DNA of 64,000 nt from Litoribacter populi (GTDB lineage Bacteria > Bacteroidota > Bacteroidia > Cytophagales > Cyclobacteriaceae), in assembly GCF_007483685.1 (NCBI RefSeq), contig NZ_VMKN01000001.1:766599-830598 (forward strand). The letters run 5' to 3'. The notes under the pieces were generated by a model. It was not told the DNA's origin and ran no database searches. It saw only the letters and a program-made list of their open reading frames with translations. A program made the translations under genes and the position numbers. This document shows positions 1 to 8,974 of the stretch, piece after piece; positions within the stretch are counted from its first letter, which is position 1; each line of letters begins with the position of its first letter.

Positions 1-1578
<1,578 letters not shown>

Positions 1579-1609
1579 TATAAAAACAATCGCTCCGAAT
1601 TTTTGAACT

Positions 1610-1644
1610 GCCCCCATAAAGTTGGACACTTAATGGGGGCTTTT
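1610..1644 (+). terminator. Probable terminator after icd (also resembles an IS3-type end)
   Basis: An 8-bp stem, GCCCCCAT at 1610-1617 with ATGGGGGC at 1633-1640, encloses a 15-base loop and is followed by TTTTCT. The position 30 bases after the icd stop fits a rho-independent terminator. The sequence from 1604 (TGAACTGCCCCCATAAAG) also resembles the terminal repeats of IS3-family elements, but no transposase lies nearby. Confidence 0.5.
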
Positions 1645-1958
1645 CTATACGTAAAAACCAGAAATATGACCTGTCTGTGATATAAAATTCCGAGCTCATG
1701 CATTATTGTTACAACAAACATAAACCGATCAACTTTTCAGGGTAGGTTCAGGGTATGATGTATGGAGATAAACTTGCAATGAGAAGTTAGTAACACCCAT
1801 AATCCCATTTCAAAGATCCGAATCAAAAAAAAAATCATCTAAAAAATTAGGTTGTTATTATTTTTTTTTTTTATTTGGGGAAATCATTTTTAGACAACAG
1901 ATGATTGGGCTTTATTAACCCAGCCTACGTTTTGTTATGGGTTTAAATGTATATTATT
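1645..1958. other. AT-rich intergenic region upstream of the peptide gene
   Basis: About 310 bases with no gene I can support. It contains an almost pure T run at about 1856-1873 and a small GGG/CCC hairpin around 1908-1924. It presumably carries the promoter of the peptide gene at 1959, but I see no clear TAnnTTTG box. ORFs on the minus strand here overlap the icd end and look like shadows. Confidence 0.4.
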
Positions 1959-2144
1959 ATGAAAAAAGTTCTTATGATTTTTGGGGCGGCCTTTATTTTA
2001 TTAGGTTCTGTAACATCAGTTGAAGCTATTTGCACGGATGGAGCTGGTTTGATTTATGTTGACGAGAATAACTATGTTTATTCAGGAGATAATTTTGATG
2101 GATCCTGTTCAGATTGTGATTGGAACTGTGCTCGTCCCTTGTGA
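1959..2144 (+). CDS. Small secreted Cys-rich peptide (NVEALA-like)
   Basis: A 61-residue product with a classical Sec signal peptide (MKKVLMIFGAAFILLGSVTS) ending in a VEA site, then a mature peptide of about 38 residues containing four cysteines, three of them packed near the end as CSDCDWNC. This start is preferred over the in-frame ATG at 1947 because it places the Lys pair at the N-terminus of the signal. The VEA processing site and short Cys-rich tail recall the Bacteroidetes NVEALA peptide family, which also sits next to propeller-type lipoproteins. That family match is a judgement by eye. A strong hairpin follows at 2163-2193, then three lipoprotein genes. Function unknown. The base composition is much more AT-rich than icd. 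Confidence 0.7.
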   Translation: MKKVLMIFGAAFILLGSVTSVEAICTDGAGLIYVDENNYVYSGDNFDGSCSDCDWNCARPL

Positions 2145-2162
2145 TTTATTGAAACTATAAAT

Positions 2163-2193
2163 AAAACTTGGCCGAGTATCTCGGCTAAGTTTT
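2163..2193 (+). terminator. Strong hairpin between peptide gene and lipoprotein genes
   Basis: A 14-bp stem: AAAACTTGGCCGAG at 2163-2176 pairs with CTCGGCTAAGTTTT at 2180-2193 (one G-T pair), with a three-base loop TAT. It ends in TTTT, so it can act as a terminator or a partial attenuator. Only 8 bases separate it from the next start codon, which suggests read-through and unequal expression of peptide and lipoproteins. Confidence 0.75.
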
Positions 2194-2201
2194 AACATAT
2201 T

Positions 2202-3356
2202 ATGAAAATTTATTTATCTGTTATTCTTCTTGCTATTTATCTTCTTTTTTCGTGTAGTCAGAATGAGAAAAGCTCTCTTTATGATTATAATCAATATAAA
2301 ATTGATTCAATATCTTTTAATTTAGATGATTCTACTTCAAATGAATTTAGATTGATTGAATATTTAGATTCAGGAGATGAAGATTATTTGTATCATTTTA
2401 ATCAGTTTAAATCTGGTATAGATAAGTTTAGTCTTAGTAGTGGTGAATTAATTAAGACCATATCTTATCCTAATGAAGAACCTCACATGATTAAATTGGT
2501 TCAGGGAATAAGTGTCGTAAATGAGGATTCAATCTTTGTAATTCCATCTTTAAAAGTAAGGGGGATGATACTAATAGATGATAATGGCCAGCTTATCCAT
2601 AGATATAATCCAAAAGAAGAAATAGATTTTGAAAAATCGATAATCAATCATATTTCTTTTGGTGCTCAAAAATCAGAATATAGGGGAGGTGAGCTACATC
2701 TAATTCGATATCCTTTATTTGATATGTCAAATCCTTCAAATATTAATGATGAATTTTTATTTGAAGTTACCTATAGGGTTTTAGAAAATGATTTTATTTT
2801 TATTAGCGAAAGCGGGTTTCCTTCATTTTATCATGATCAAATTTGGGTTTCAAATCATCTGCAAGTTTCTAGGGTTTTTAATGAGAAAGAAAGGATTTAC
2901 TCTTGGAATCTCTCAGATACTTTGGATATTGTTAATATTAAGAATGGTGAAAAATCCAGAAAAGTTGTAAAAAGTATTTTTAAATCAAATGAGATTAAAC
3001 CCTTAGCCTCCATTCCTACCAGAGAACAAAAGATGGAGTACACCTTGACTAATTTAAAATATTACGGTATTTATTATGATAAATATCGTCAACTTTATTA
3101 TAGAACTGTTCAATTACCTGGAAAGTATACGAATTCCATTAATCCTAAAGATATCGATGCTGTTAGAGATTTTTCTATAATTATTCTAGATAAGGAGTTT
3201 AATGTGATGAAAGAAGTTTTATTTAATGGTGGTATTTATAATATGTATAGAGTATTTGTAGGTAAAAAAGGAGTGTATTTGCCAAAAAATAATCATATGT
3301 TTGCATCACAAGATGAAGATAAATTAATTTTTGATATATTTGAATTTGCAAAATGA
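2202..3356 (+). CDS. DUF4221-like lipoprotein, probable beta-propeller
   Basis: A 384-residue lipoprotein: signal peptide with lipobox LLFSC at residues 14-18, so the mature protein is lipid-anchored. The body is rich in short beta-type segments and Asp/Asn turns (for example DSIFVIPSLKVRGMILIDDN), as expected of a propeller. It resembles the DUF4221 lipoproteins common in Cyclobacteriaceae. The stop overlaps the next start by four bases (ATGA at 3353-3356), so translation is probably coupled. The role is unknown; the neighbouring secreted peptide makes a binding or surface partner role plausible, but this is inference only. Base composition is strongly AT-rich like the rest of this operon. 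Confidence 0.7.
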   Translation: MKIYLSVILLAIYLLFSCSQNEKSSLYDYNQYKIDSISFNLDDSTSNEFRLIEYLDSGDEDYLYHFNQFKSGIDKFSLSSGELIKTISYPNEEPHMIKLVQGISVVNEDSIFVIPSLKVRGMILIDDNGQLIHRYNPKEEIDFEKSIINHISFGAQKSEYRGGELHLIRYPLFDMSNPSNINDEFLFEVTYRVLENDFIFISESGFPSFYHDQIWVSNHLQVSRVFNEKERIYSWNLSDTLDIVNIKNGEKSRKVVKSIFKSNEIKPLASIPTREQKMEYTLTNLKYYGIYYDKYRQLYYRTVQLPGKYTNSINPKDIDAVRDFSIIILDKEFNVMKEVLFNGGIYNMYRVFVGKKGVYLPKNNHMFASQDEDKLIFDIFEFAK

Positions 3357-3751
3357 GAGTATTGGGGGTGTTTTTATTGATAAATTTGTTTTTTTCATGC
3401 GAAAACACCAGTTTTCCTATAGATATTTATTCTCGTACGGTTGGTTTTAGCCTTGATAAGCCTACACTTATAATAAATCCAGATAATTGTTCTGCATGTT
3501 TTAATGAGTTTGCTAGTTCTGTTAGAAAGTTTCAAGATAAAGGATTTAATGTAGTAATAATTTCTAAAGAAAGGAAGAAAGCTAATTTAATGGTGAATCT
3601 TGATTCTTCTAATGTTTATTATGACTCGGGTGATTTGTCCTTTGAACTTAAAATTTTACACTCTCTCCCTAGAATTTATTTTTGTGATCATCCAGTAATT
3701 GAAGTTGTTTCTCCATTTATTATTGAAGGGTATATTAATGAGAGTAATTAG
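3353..3751 (+). CDS. Thioredoxin-like lipoprotein with CxxC motif
   Basis: A 132-residue predicted lipoprotein (lipobox LFFSC). After a short linker comes a beta strand and a redox-type motif, LIINPDNCSACFNEF, followed by an amphipathic helix and the strand GFNVVIISKER: the opening beta-CxxC-alpha-beta order of a thioredoxin fold. The protein is short for a complete thioredoxin domain plus signal, and the cis-Pro region may be LPRIYFCD near residue 105. It overlaps the upstream gene by 4 bases and the downstream gene by 14 bases, so the three lipoproteins are one translational unit. A role in disulfide handling of the Cys-rich peptide at 1959 is attractive but unproven. Confidence 0.6.
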   Translation: MRVLGVFLLINLFFSCENTSFPIDIYSRTVGFSLDKPTLIINPDNCSACFNEFASSVRKFQDKGFNVVIISKERKKANLMVNLDSSNVYYDSGDLSFELKILHSLPRIYFCDHPVIEVVSPFIIEGYINESN

Positions 3752-4775
3752 TATATTTATTGCCTTAGCGTTATTTCTAGTTAATTGCGAATCAAAAAAG
3801 GGTATTAAATATGGAGATGTAGAAGTGGTGTTCAAAGTTTTAGCCCAAAATGAGGAGGTAATAGATATTGATTTTTATAATGATAATTTTTTTGTATTAA
3901 CTAATCATCATAATTTGTATGTTTTAAATTCGAACGAAGAGGTTTTTTCAGTTAGCGAGATATGGCCTACTCCTATTAATCCTGATGGTACTGTGAAATT
4001 TTATGAAGGAAATTATTTTTCATCTTTTTATATATGGGAAGATAAAGTGTATTTTATAGGTCAAAATCCAGGTGATATCTTAGTTACTGATCTAAATGGT
4101 GAAATAATAAAAGTTATTAAGCCAGATTATGGATTTGAGGGATTGCATTATTTGAAATATTTTAAAGAAAACAAGATATATATTCAAGTTTATAATCCAG
4201 GTAAATATATAAATCGTTTTATTTTATTTGAAATAAACCTTTCGGATGCTTCAATAATACTAGCTTCTGATGTTAAACTTGAAATAGATTCCAAATACAT
4301 TCAGCTAAATATATCCGATTCATCTGGCATAATAGCTATTCATCCAGAATTGAATTATCCCTTCAAAATAAATATTGATGATACGGTAGAATTACATTAT
4401 TGTCTACCAGTTTCAAATATAAGATACAAAGGAGAAATCAATAAAGGAGTCTCAACAATTGAGGATTGGTATCGATTGTCTAAAAGTCAAAAGAACAATA
4501 TGTTTCCGGACAAGTATTTAGATTTCTATTCTAAAAATGGGAGATTATTGGTTTTGAGTAAATTACGTGATCGTGGAGAGAAGGCGTTTTCACCATTCCT
4601 AGTAACATATGGCGATAGTGTTAAGGTTAAGGAATATTTATTTGAACAACATTCATTTGTAAAATTGTTAGGAGAGTCAGGCTATTATATTGGAGTTAAG
4701 GATTGTGATGATTATAAGGTTTTAAAACTCCAGCAGATTCCCTTACTTGAAGAGGATGTGATTGAGGAGGGGTAA
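3738..4775 (+). CDS. Predicted lipoprotein, propeller-like, unknown function
   Basis: A 345-residue lipoprotein with signal MRVISIFIALALFLVNC. The start at 3738 was chosen because it places the signal peptide at the N-terminus; an upstream in-frame ATG at 3699 lies inside the previous gene. The body alternates beta-strand segments and loops (NDNFFVLTNHHNLYVLNSN; KVYFIGQNPGDILVTDLNGE), the pattern of a 6-bladed propeller. It ends in a Glu-rich tail. It is the last gene of the operon and overlaps the CxxC lipoprotein. No enzyme motif was seen. It could be a paralogue of the DUF4221-like protein upstream, or belong to the TolB-like propeller families that accompany NVEALA peptides. Confidence 0.6.
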   Translation: MRVISIFIALALFLVNCESKKGIKYGDVEVVFKVLAQNEEVIDIDFYNDNFFVLTNHHNLYVLNSNEEVFSVSEIWPTPINPDGTVKFYEGNYFSSFYIWEDKVYFIGQNPGDILVTDLNGEIIKVIKPDYGFEGLHYLKYFKENKIYIQVYNPGKYINRFILFEINLSDASIILASDVKLEIDSKYIQLNISDSSGIIAIHPELNYPFKINIDDTVELHYCLPVSNIRYKGEINKGVSTIEDWYRLSKSQKNNMFPDKYLDFYSKNGRLLVLSKLRDRGEKAFSPFLVTYGDSVKVKEYLFEQHSFVKLLGESGYYIGVKDCDDYKVLKLQQIPLLEEDVIEEG

Positions 4776-4815
4776 TAATATTTTTTCAAACTCTATTTAA
4801 GGAGTGGCTTGTCAA

Positions 4816-4882
4816 TATCCCGAGGGATTTTTTTTGTATTAAGTATGAGGTGAAGAAGGGGCCCCCATATGCGAAGCCCCTT
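4816..4882. terminator. Weak hairpins between convergent genes
   Basis: Two candidates between convergent genes. ATCC/GGAT at 4817-4828 is a short stem directly followed by an eight-base T run (plus strand). AAGGGGC at 4856-4862 pairs with GCCCCTT at 4876-4882 over a 13-base loop but lacks a T run on either strand. Either may end transcription; both calls are weak. Confidence 0.35.
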
Positions 4883-4920
4883 AAACTCTAAACAAGACCG
4901 CAGTTTTATAAGCTATAAAT

Positions 4921-5652
4921 TTACAGTCTTTTTATCCTGATATTTCTAAACCATACATCATCGTCATGATCTTGGAGGGCAATTTTGCCTTCTTGATAGC
5001 GGCCAAATCCAGGCATATCTTTGAACTTGCTGTTGGCAACCATCTCATCCCACTGCTCATCCCACATGGTGGTGGATACGGTGTTGACTCCGTTTAAGTA
5101 GAAATCAAGTTTACCGTTGTTGGCTCTGATTTCAGCTTTGTTCCATTCTCCGACTGGGTTGGCAGCTTCCTCGCTTGACTCGATTAAGTCATAAAGGTCT
5201 CCGGCACGGTGGGTTCTGATTTTGGCATCAGGGTGGCCATCGTTATCGAGAATCTGCATTTCTGGACCTGTCTGCCAAGGGTATTGATATTCTTCAGATT
5301 CCTGCACATAGAATATAACTCCACTGTTGCCGTTTTCGGAAATCTTCCATTCCAGTTCCAGATGGAAGTTGTCAAAGGTTTCATCGGTCACAATGTCTCC
5401 ACCATTTTCTTCTGAGGAGTCAAAGAAAAGTACACCATCTTCAACTTTCCAGGCTTCTCCAATAGTGTTTTTGCCATAATTGGACCAGCCGTTAAGCGTT
5501 TGTCCATCGAAAAGGCTTATCCACTCTGACTGTTGATCCATGTCGTTGGTTTCGGTTGTCGTTGTTGTTTCTGTCGTTTCCGTGTTGCGTTCATCCGTGT
5601 CACATGCGGTCAACGCACCTGCCAAGGTGAGGCATAATAATGTTTTTTTCAT
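4921..5652 (-). CDS. DUF1080 family lipoprotein (3-keto-disaccharide hydrolase type)
   Basis: A 243-residue lipoprotein: lipobox LTAC, then a Thr/Glu-rich linker (residues 20-40), then a single DUF1080 domain with the usual opening WISLFDGQTLNGWSNYGK, the middle FHLELEWKISENGNSGVIF and the end EGKIALQDHDDDVWFRNIRI. It is a jelly-roll, concanavalin-like domain. Members are annotated as hydrolases or lyases that cleave glycosides oxidised at C3. It is the last gene of the minus-strand cluster (dehydrogenase, cytochrome c, DUF1080), starting 3 bases after the cytochrome gene. Opposite genes encode a GMC oxidoreductase and two TIM-barrel isomerases, which supports a keto-sugar role. The substrate cannot be read from sequence. 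Confidence 0.85.
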   Translation of the reverse strand: MKKTLLCLTLAGALTACDTDERNTETTETTTTTETNDMDQQSEWISLFDGQTLNGWSNYGKNTIGEAWKVEDGVLFFDSSEENGGDIVTDETFDNFHLELEWKISENGNSGVIFYVQESEEYQYPWQTGPEMQILDNDGHPDAKIRTHRAGDLYDLIESSEEAANPVGEWNKAEIRANNGKLDFYLNGVNTVSTTMWDEQWDEMVANSKFKDMPGFGRYQEGKIALQDHDDDVWFRNIRIKRL

Positions 5653-5655
5653 GAT

Positions 5656-6084
5656 TTATCTTCTTAGTAATAATACATATTTGACCATTTGCTGGGCATC
5701 CTCTTCAGAGAGTCCTGGGTGGGAAGGCATGGGAACATCCCCCCACTCCCCAACAGAGCCTTTTATTACTCTGGAGGCTAATAGGTCAACATTTTCTTCT
5801 GTGTTTTCATATTTGGAAGCTACCTCTGCATAGGAAGGCCCGACGATTTTACGCTCGGCCATATGACAGCTTGGGCAATCAGAGTCCTTTATCAAGGCAA
5901 GGCCTTGTACATAGTCTGGATTATCTCCATGTTGGTCCTCAAAACTTGCTTCTTTTTTAGGTTCATTTTGGGGAATGGAGGAAGTGGTTTCTTTTCTCGC
6001 GCTGTCCCCACCACCGTCTCCACAGGCGTACAATAGGGCAGTCATCGCTACCACTCCGAGGGTAAAAGGTTTGACTAGTTTCAT
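5656..6084 (-). CDS. Class I cytochrome c lipoprotein
   Basis: A 142-residue lipoprotein (lipobox LLYAC) with a Gly/Asp- and Ser-rich linker and one small cytochrome c domain: heme-binding CPSCH at about residues 70-74 and the distal Met ligand in DVPMPSHPGLSE. The C-terminal helix AQQMVKYVLLL is typical of c551/c552-type proteins. It is probably a periplasmic electron acceptor anchored in a membrane. In glucoside 3-dehydrogenases and related GMC complexes, a cytochrome c accepts the electrons from the flavoprotein, so this gene is a natural partner of the GMC oxidoreductase at 9862. It lies 3 bases upstream of the DUF1080 gene. Confidence 0.9.
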   Translation of the reverse strand: MKLVKPFTLGVVAMTALLYACGDGGGDSARKETTSSIPQNEPKKEASFEDQHGDNPDYVQGLALIKDSDCPSCHMAERKIVGPSYAEVASKYENTEENVDLLASRVIKGSVGEWGDVPMPSHPGLSEEDAQQMVKYVLLLRR

Positions 6085-6110
6085 GTTTCTAGGTTAAAAG
6101 GTTGATGATG

Positions 6111-6173
6111 ATCGATGTCGGATGTCGGATGACCGATGTCTGATGTCCGATGTCGGATGTCCGATGATCGATT
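6111..6173. repeat. Imperfect GATGTCGG / GATGTCCG tandem repeat
   Basis: About 63 bases made of seven or eight degenerate 8-base units reading GATGTCGG or GATGTCCG, starting and ending with ATCGAT. It lies in the leader of the cytochrome c gene. A shorter copy of the same repeat sits at 7438-7464 upstream of the dehydrogenase gene. The function is unknown. Confidence 0.8.
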
Positions 6174-6239
6174 TGATACAATTTAAGGATATAAAATAAT
6201 AATCCATAACCGAGGGGATATCCAGTGGATTATGGTTTT

Positions 6240-7400
6240 TTAAACGGTAAAATCAGTCCACTTCTGGTTAGATTTACCACTTTCTATTACATGATGAACA
6301 AATGCCATGCCTCTCAGCCCGTCATCAGCTCCCGGAAAATCTTTCCAAGCCTTTTCTACTTGCTGTCCGCTCAATTGGGCCTGCAGGTTGCGGGCAAAAT
6401 TGCGGTAAAGGTTTGCGAAGGCCTCTAGGTAGCCCTCTGGGTGTCCGGCGGGAGTTCGGGTGTTGGCTTGTGCAAAATCATCCAGATACGGTGAACCTGC
6501 CCTCAAAATATGGTCGGGCTGGTTATGGTTGCGGATGATGAGGCTGTTGGCATCCTCTTGCTGCCATTCCAAACCTCCCTTTTCTCCAAAAACCCGGATA
6601 TTGATATTGTTTTCAGCTCCTGTGGCTGTTTGGGTAGCAATCAATACTCCGGAGGCGCCGTTGTCAAACTTGAGCAGCACGTTGCCATCGTCATCTAGCT
6701 GGCGCCCTTCTACTTGTATGTTGATGTCAGCGCAAAGCTTGGTGATTTTGAGGCCAGTGATATATTCGGCAAGGTTGAAGGCGTGGGTACCTATATCGCC
6801 CATGGCTCCGGCCTTCCCGCTTTTGGCTGGGTCGGTCCGCCAAGAGGCCTGCTTGTTGTCTTCGCTTTCCAGCATTTCGCTGAGCCAACCTTGCGGGTAC
6901 TCTACGTAAACCTGTCTAATTTTCCCAAGTTCACCTTTGGCAATAAGCTGCTTGGCCTGCTTGACCATAGGGTAGCCGGTGTAGGTATGGGTAAGGCAAA
7001 ATAGCTTTCCAGTTTCGTTTATTTTAGCATGAAGTAGCTTGGCTTCGTCTAAGGTTAAAGTCATGGGCTTATCAAGGACCAAGTGAAAACCATTATCCAA
7101 AGCCTTCATGGCTGGGTCAAAGTGCACATGGTTGGGGGTGACAATGCTGACAAAATCTATTCGCTCACCTTCGGGCAGAGCTTTTTCTTTTTCAAACATT
7201 TCGTCATAGGAACGGTAGACGCGGTTAGGGGAAAGGAAAAGTTCTTCTCCGGCCTGCTTACTTTTGGAAGGGTCACTGCTGAAGGCGCCCGCAACAAGTT
7301 CGATCTGTCCGTCCAGGTTGGCAGCTATGCGGTGGATGGCTCCGATGAAACTTCCGGGTCCTCCCCCGATCATGCCCATTTTTAATTTTCTTTTACTCAT
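6240..7400 (-). CDS. Gfo/Idh/MocA family oxidoreductase
   Basis: A 386-residue NAD(P)-dependent dehydrogenase of the glucose-fructose oxidoreductase / inositol dehydrogenase type. The N-terminal Rossmann domain opens with KMGMIGGGPGSFIGAIHRIA; the catalytic-region motif is ...VLDKPMTLTLDEA, equivalent to the family EKP; the C-terminal domain carries GDIGTHAFNLAEYITG with the conserved His. There is no signal peptide, so it acts in the cytoplasm. It heads the minus-strand cluster with cytochrome c and DUF1080, although 155 bases containing a short repeat separate it from the cytochrome gene. In this setting it probably interconverts hydroxy and keto sugars, for example reducing a 3-keto sugar. 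The exact substrate is unknown. Confidence 0.9.
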   Translation of the reverse strand: MSKRKLKMGMIGGGPGSFIGAIHRIAANLDGQIELVAGAFSSDPSKSKQAGEELFLSPNRVYRSYDEMFEKEKALPEGERIDFVSIVTPNHVHFDPAMKALDNGFHLVLDKPMTLTLDEAKLLHAKINETGKLFCLTHTYTGYPMVKQAKQLIAKGELGKIRQVYVEYPQGWLSEMLESEDNKQASWRTDPAKSGKAGAMGDIGTHAFNLAEYITGLKITKLCADINIQVEGRQLDDDGNVLLKFDNGASGVLIATQTATGAENNINIRVFGEKGGLEWQQEDANSLIIRNHNQPDHILRAGSPYLDDFAQANTRTPAGHPEGYLEAFANLYRNFARNLQAQLSGQQVEKAWKDFPGADDGLRGMAFVHHVIESGKSNQKWTDFTV

Positions 7401-7729
7401 AGGTTTGCTTTATTGTGGTTTGATGGAAAATATGTTTGATGTCGGATGTCCGGTGTCCGATGTGATTTAGCGGTAATTATTGCGGATTATCATATAATGA
7501 GATCTTTGTTTGGTCAAAAATTCAGATGAAAAAGTTTTGATTAACTCTTCTTTGGTTGTGCCAAATTCATTAAATTGTTGTGCCACCGTTAATTATATGA
7601 GTGGTAAAGGATATTTATTCCAGATTGGCTTAATTACTTTTTCATTTGGATTTACTAATTTAAGTGATTAATGTTAAAAATTAATTGGGTCTTCCGATTA
7701 ATACAGCCTATTATAACCTTTTATTATTT
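7401..7729. promoter_or_regulatory. Shared intergenic control region of the divergent keto-glycoside cluster
   Basis: About 330 bases between divergent genes, so promoters for both directions must be here. Visible signals: a GATGTC-type repeat at 7438-7464, and a pair of direct repeats TTGTGCCA at 7556-7563 and 7578-7585 whose starts are 22 bases apart (about two helical turns), which could be an operator. The last 100 bases are very AT-rich. No clean TAnnTTTG box was found. Confidence 0.4.
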
Positions 7730-8974
7730 ATGAAAATCGAAACCAAAGCTCGGTTATCCTTCATGATGTTCCTGGAGTTTTTTATCTGGGGAGGATGGTT
7801 TGTGACCTTGGGGGCATTTTTGCCCCAAAACCTTCAAGCCACTGGTACGCAGACTGCCGCGGCCTTTTCTACTCAATCTTTCGGGGCCATAATTGCACCT
7901 TTTATTATTGGTCTGATTGCTGACAAATACTTCAATGCTGAAAGGATCCTGGGTGTATTGCACCTTTTTGGAGCTGCATTGATGTTTATGATGTTCCGCT
8001 CAGATAATTTTGCTGAATTTTACCCCTACATATTTGCCTACATGGTGGCCTATATGCCTACTTTGGCTTTGGTCAATTCGGTGTCTTTCAACCAGATGAC
8101 CGATCCTGCCAAGGAATTTGCTGTGATCCGGGTATGGGGAACCATCGGGTGGATTGTGGCAGGCGTACTGATCAGTTACTTCGGCTGGGATAGCACTGCC
8201 GGTCTTCAGGAAGGGCTATTAAGAAATACTTTCATGCTTTCTGGTATAGCTTCGGCTGTTTTGGGTGTGTATAGTTTTACTCTCCCAAAAACTCCTCCTA
8301 AGATCCCTAAAGGGGAGAAGCTAAGTGTTTCCGACGTATTGGGTTTGGATGCTTTGCGCCTGTTAAAAAACCGTAATTTTCTGATATTCTTTATTTCATC
8401 TATCTTGATATGTATTCCCTTGGCGTTTTACTATCAGAATGCCAGTCCTTTCCTAATTGATGTAGGTATGCCCAATCCTACGGGAAAAATGACAATTGGA
8501 CAGGTATCTGAAGTATTGTTTATGCTTTTACTTCCAGTCTTCTTTACTAAGTATGGTATCAAAAAAACGCTTCTAGTGGGGATGCTGGCTTGGGTAGCCC
8601 GATATGCCCTGTTTGCGTTTGGAGATGCCGGATCGGGTATGTACATGCTTTTGTTGGGGATAGCCCTTCATGGCATATGTTATGACTTTTTCTTTGTTTC
8701 CGGACAGATTTACACGGATTCCAAGGCTGGGGAGCGCTATAAAAGTGCTGCCCAGGGAATGATCACGCTTGCTACCTATGGTGTCGGTATGCTGATCGGG
8801 TTCTGGGTTGCCGGTTTGGTGACCGACCATTTCGTCAATGCCGACCAGACCAAGGATTGGCAGACCATCTGGCTTATCCCATCAGGTATCGCAGCGGTAG
8901 TAACCTTATTGTTCTTAGTGCTTTTCAAGGAGGAAGGAGTGGCAAAGGAGGAAGTCATGGAAAAAGTAGCCTGA
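7730..8974 (+). CDS. MFS transporter, nucleoside:H+ symporter (NHS/NupG-like) type
   Basis: A 414-residue membrane protein with about 12 hydrophobic segments. The start at 7730 (MKIETKARLSF) was preferred to the in-frame start at 7685 because it matches the usual N-terminus of this family, where a cationic stretch runs into FMMFLEFFIWGGWFVTLG. The region FAVIRVWGTIGWIVAG is characteristic of NupG/XapB-like permeases. It probably imports a small sugar derivative or nucleoside-like compound across the inner membrane. It is the first gene of a five-gene operon; its stop codon overlaps the next start (ATGA at 8971-8976 region). Given the neighbours, a keto-sugar or its breakdown product is a more likely substrate than a nucleoside, but this is inference. 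Confidence 0.85.
   Translation: MKIETKARLSFMMFLEFFIWGGWFVTLGAFLPQNLQATGTQTAAAFSTQSFGAIIAPFIIGLIADKYFNAERILGVLHLFGAALMFMMFRSDNFAEFYPYIFAYMVAYMPTLALVNSVSFNQMTDPAKEFAVIRVWGTIGWIVAGVLISYFGWDSTAGLQEGLLRNTFMLSGIASAVLGVYSFTLPKTPPKIPKGEKLSVSDVLGLDALRLLKNRNFLIFFISSILICIPLAFYYQNASPFLIDVGMPNPTGKMTIGQVSEVLFMLLLPVFFTKYGIKKTLLVGMLAWVARYALFAFGDAGSGMYMLLLGIALHGICYDFFFVSGQIYTDSKAGERYKSAAQGMITLATYGVGMLIGFWVAGLVTDHFVNADQTKDWQTIWLIPSGIAAVVTLLFLVLFKEEGVAKEEVMEKVA

Noticed and set aside
6111..6173. GATGTC repeat as a possible CRISPR or iteron origin
   Set aside because: Units are 8 bases without unique spacers, and no replication gene is near.
8857..8973. Longer N-terminus of the first TIM-barrel protein
   Set aside because: The extension lies inside the transporter gene in another frame. 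ATG 8974 gives a clean Tat signal.
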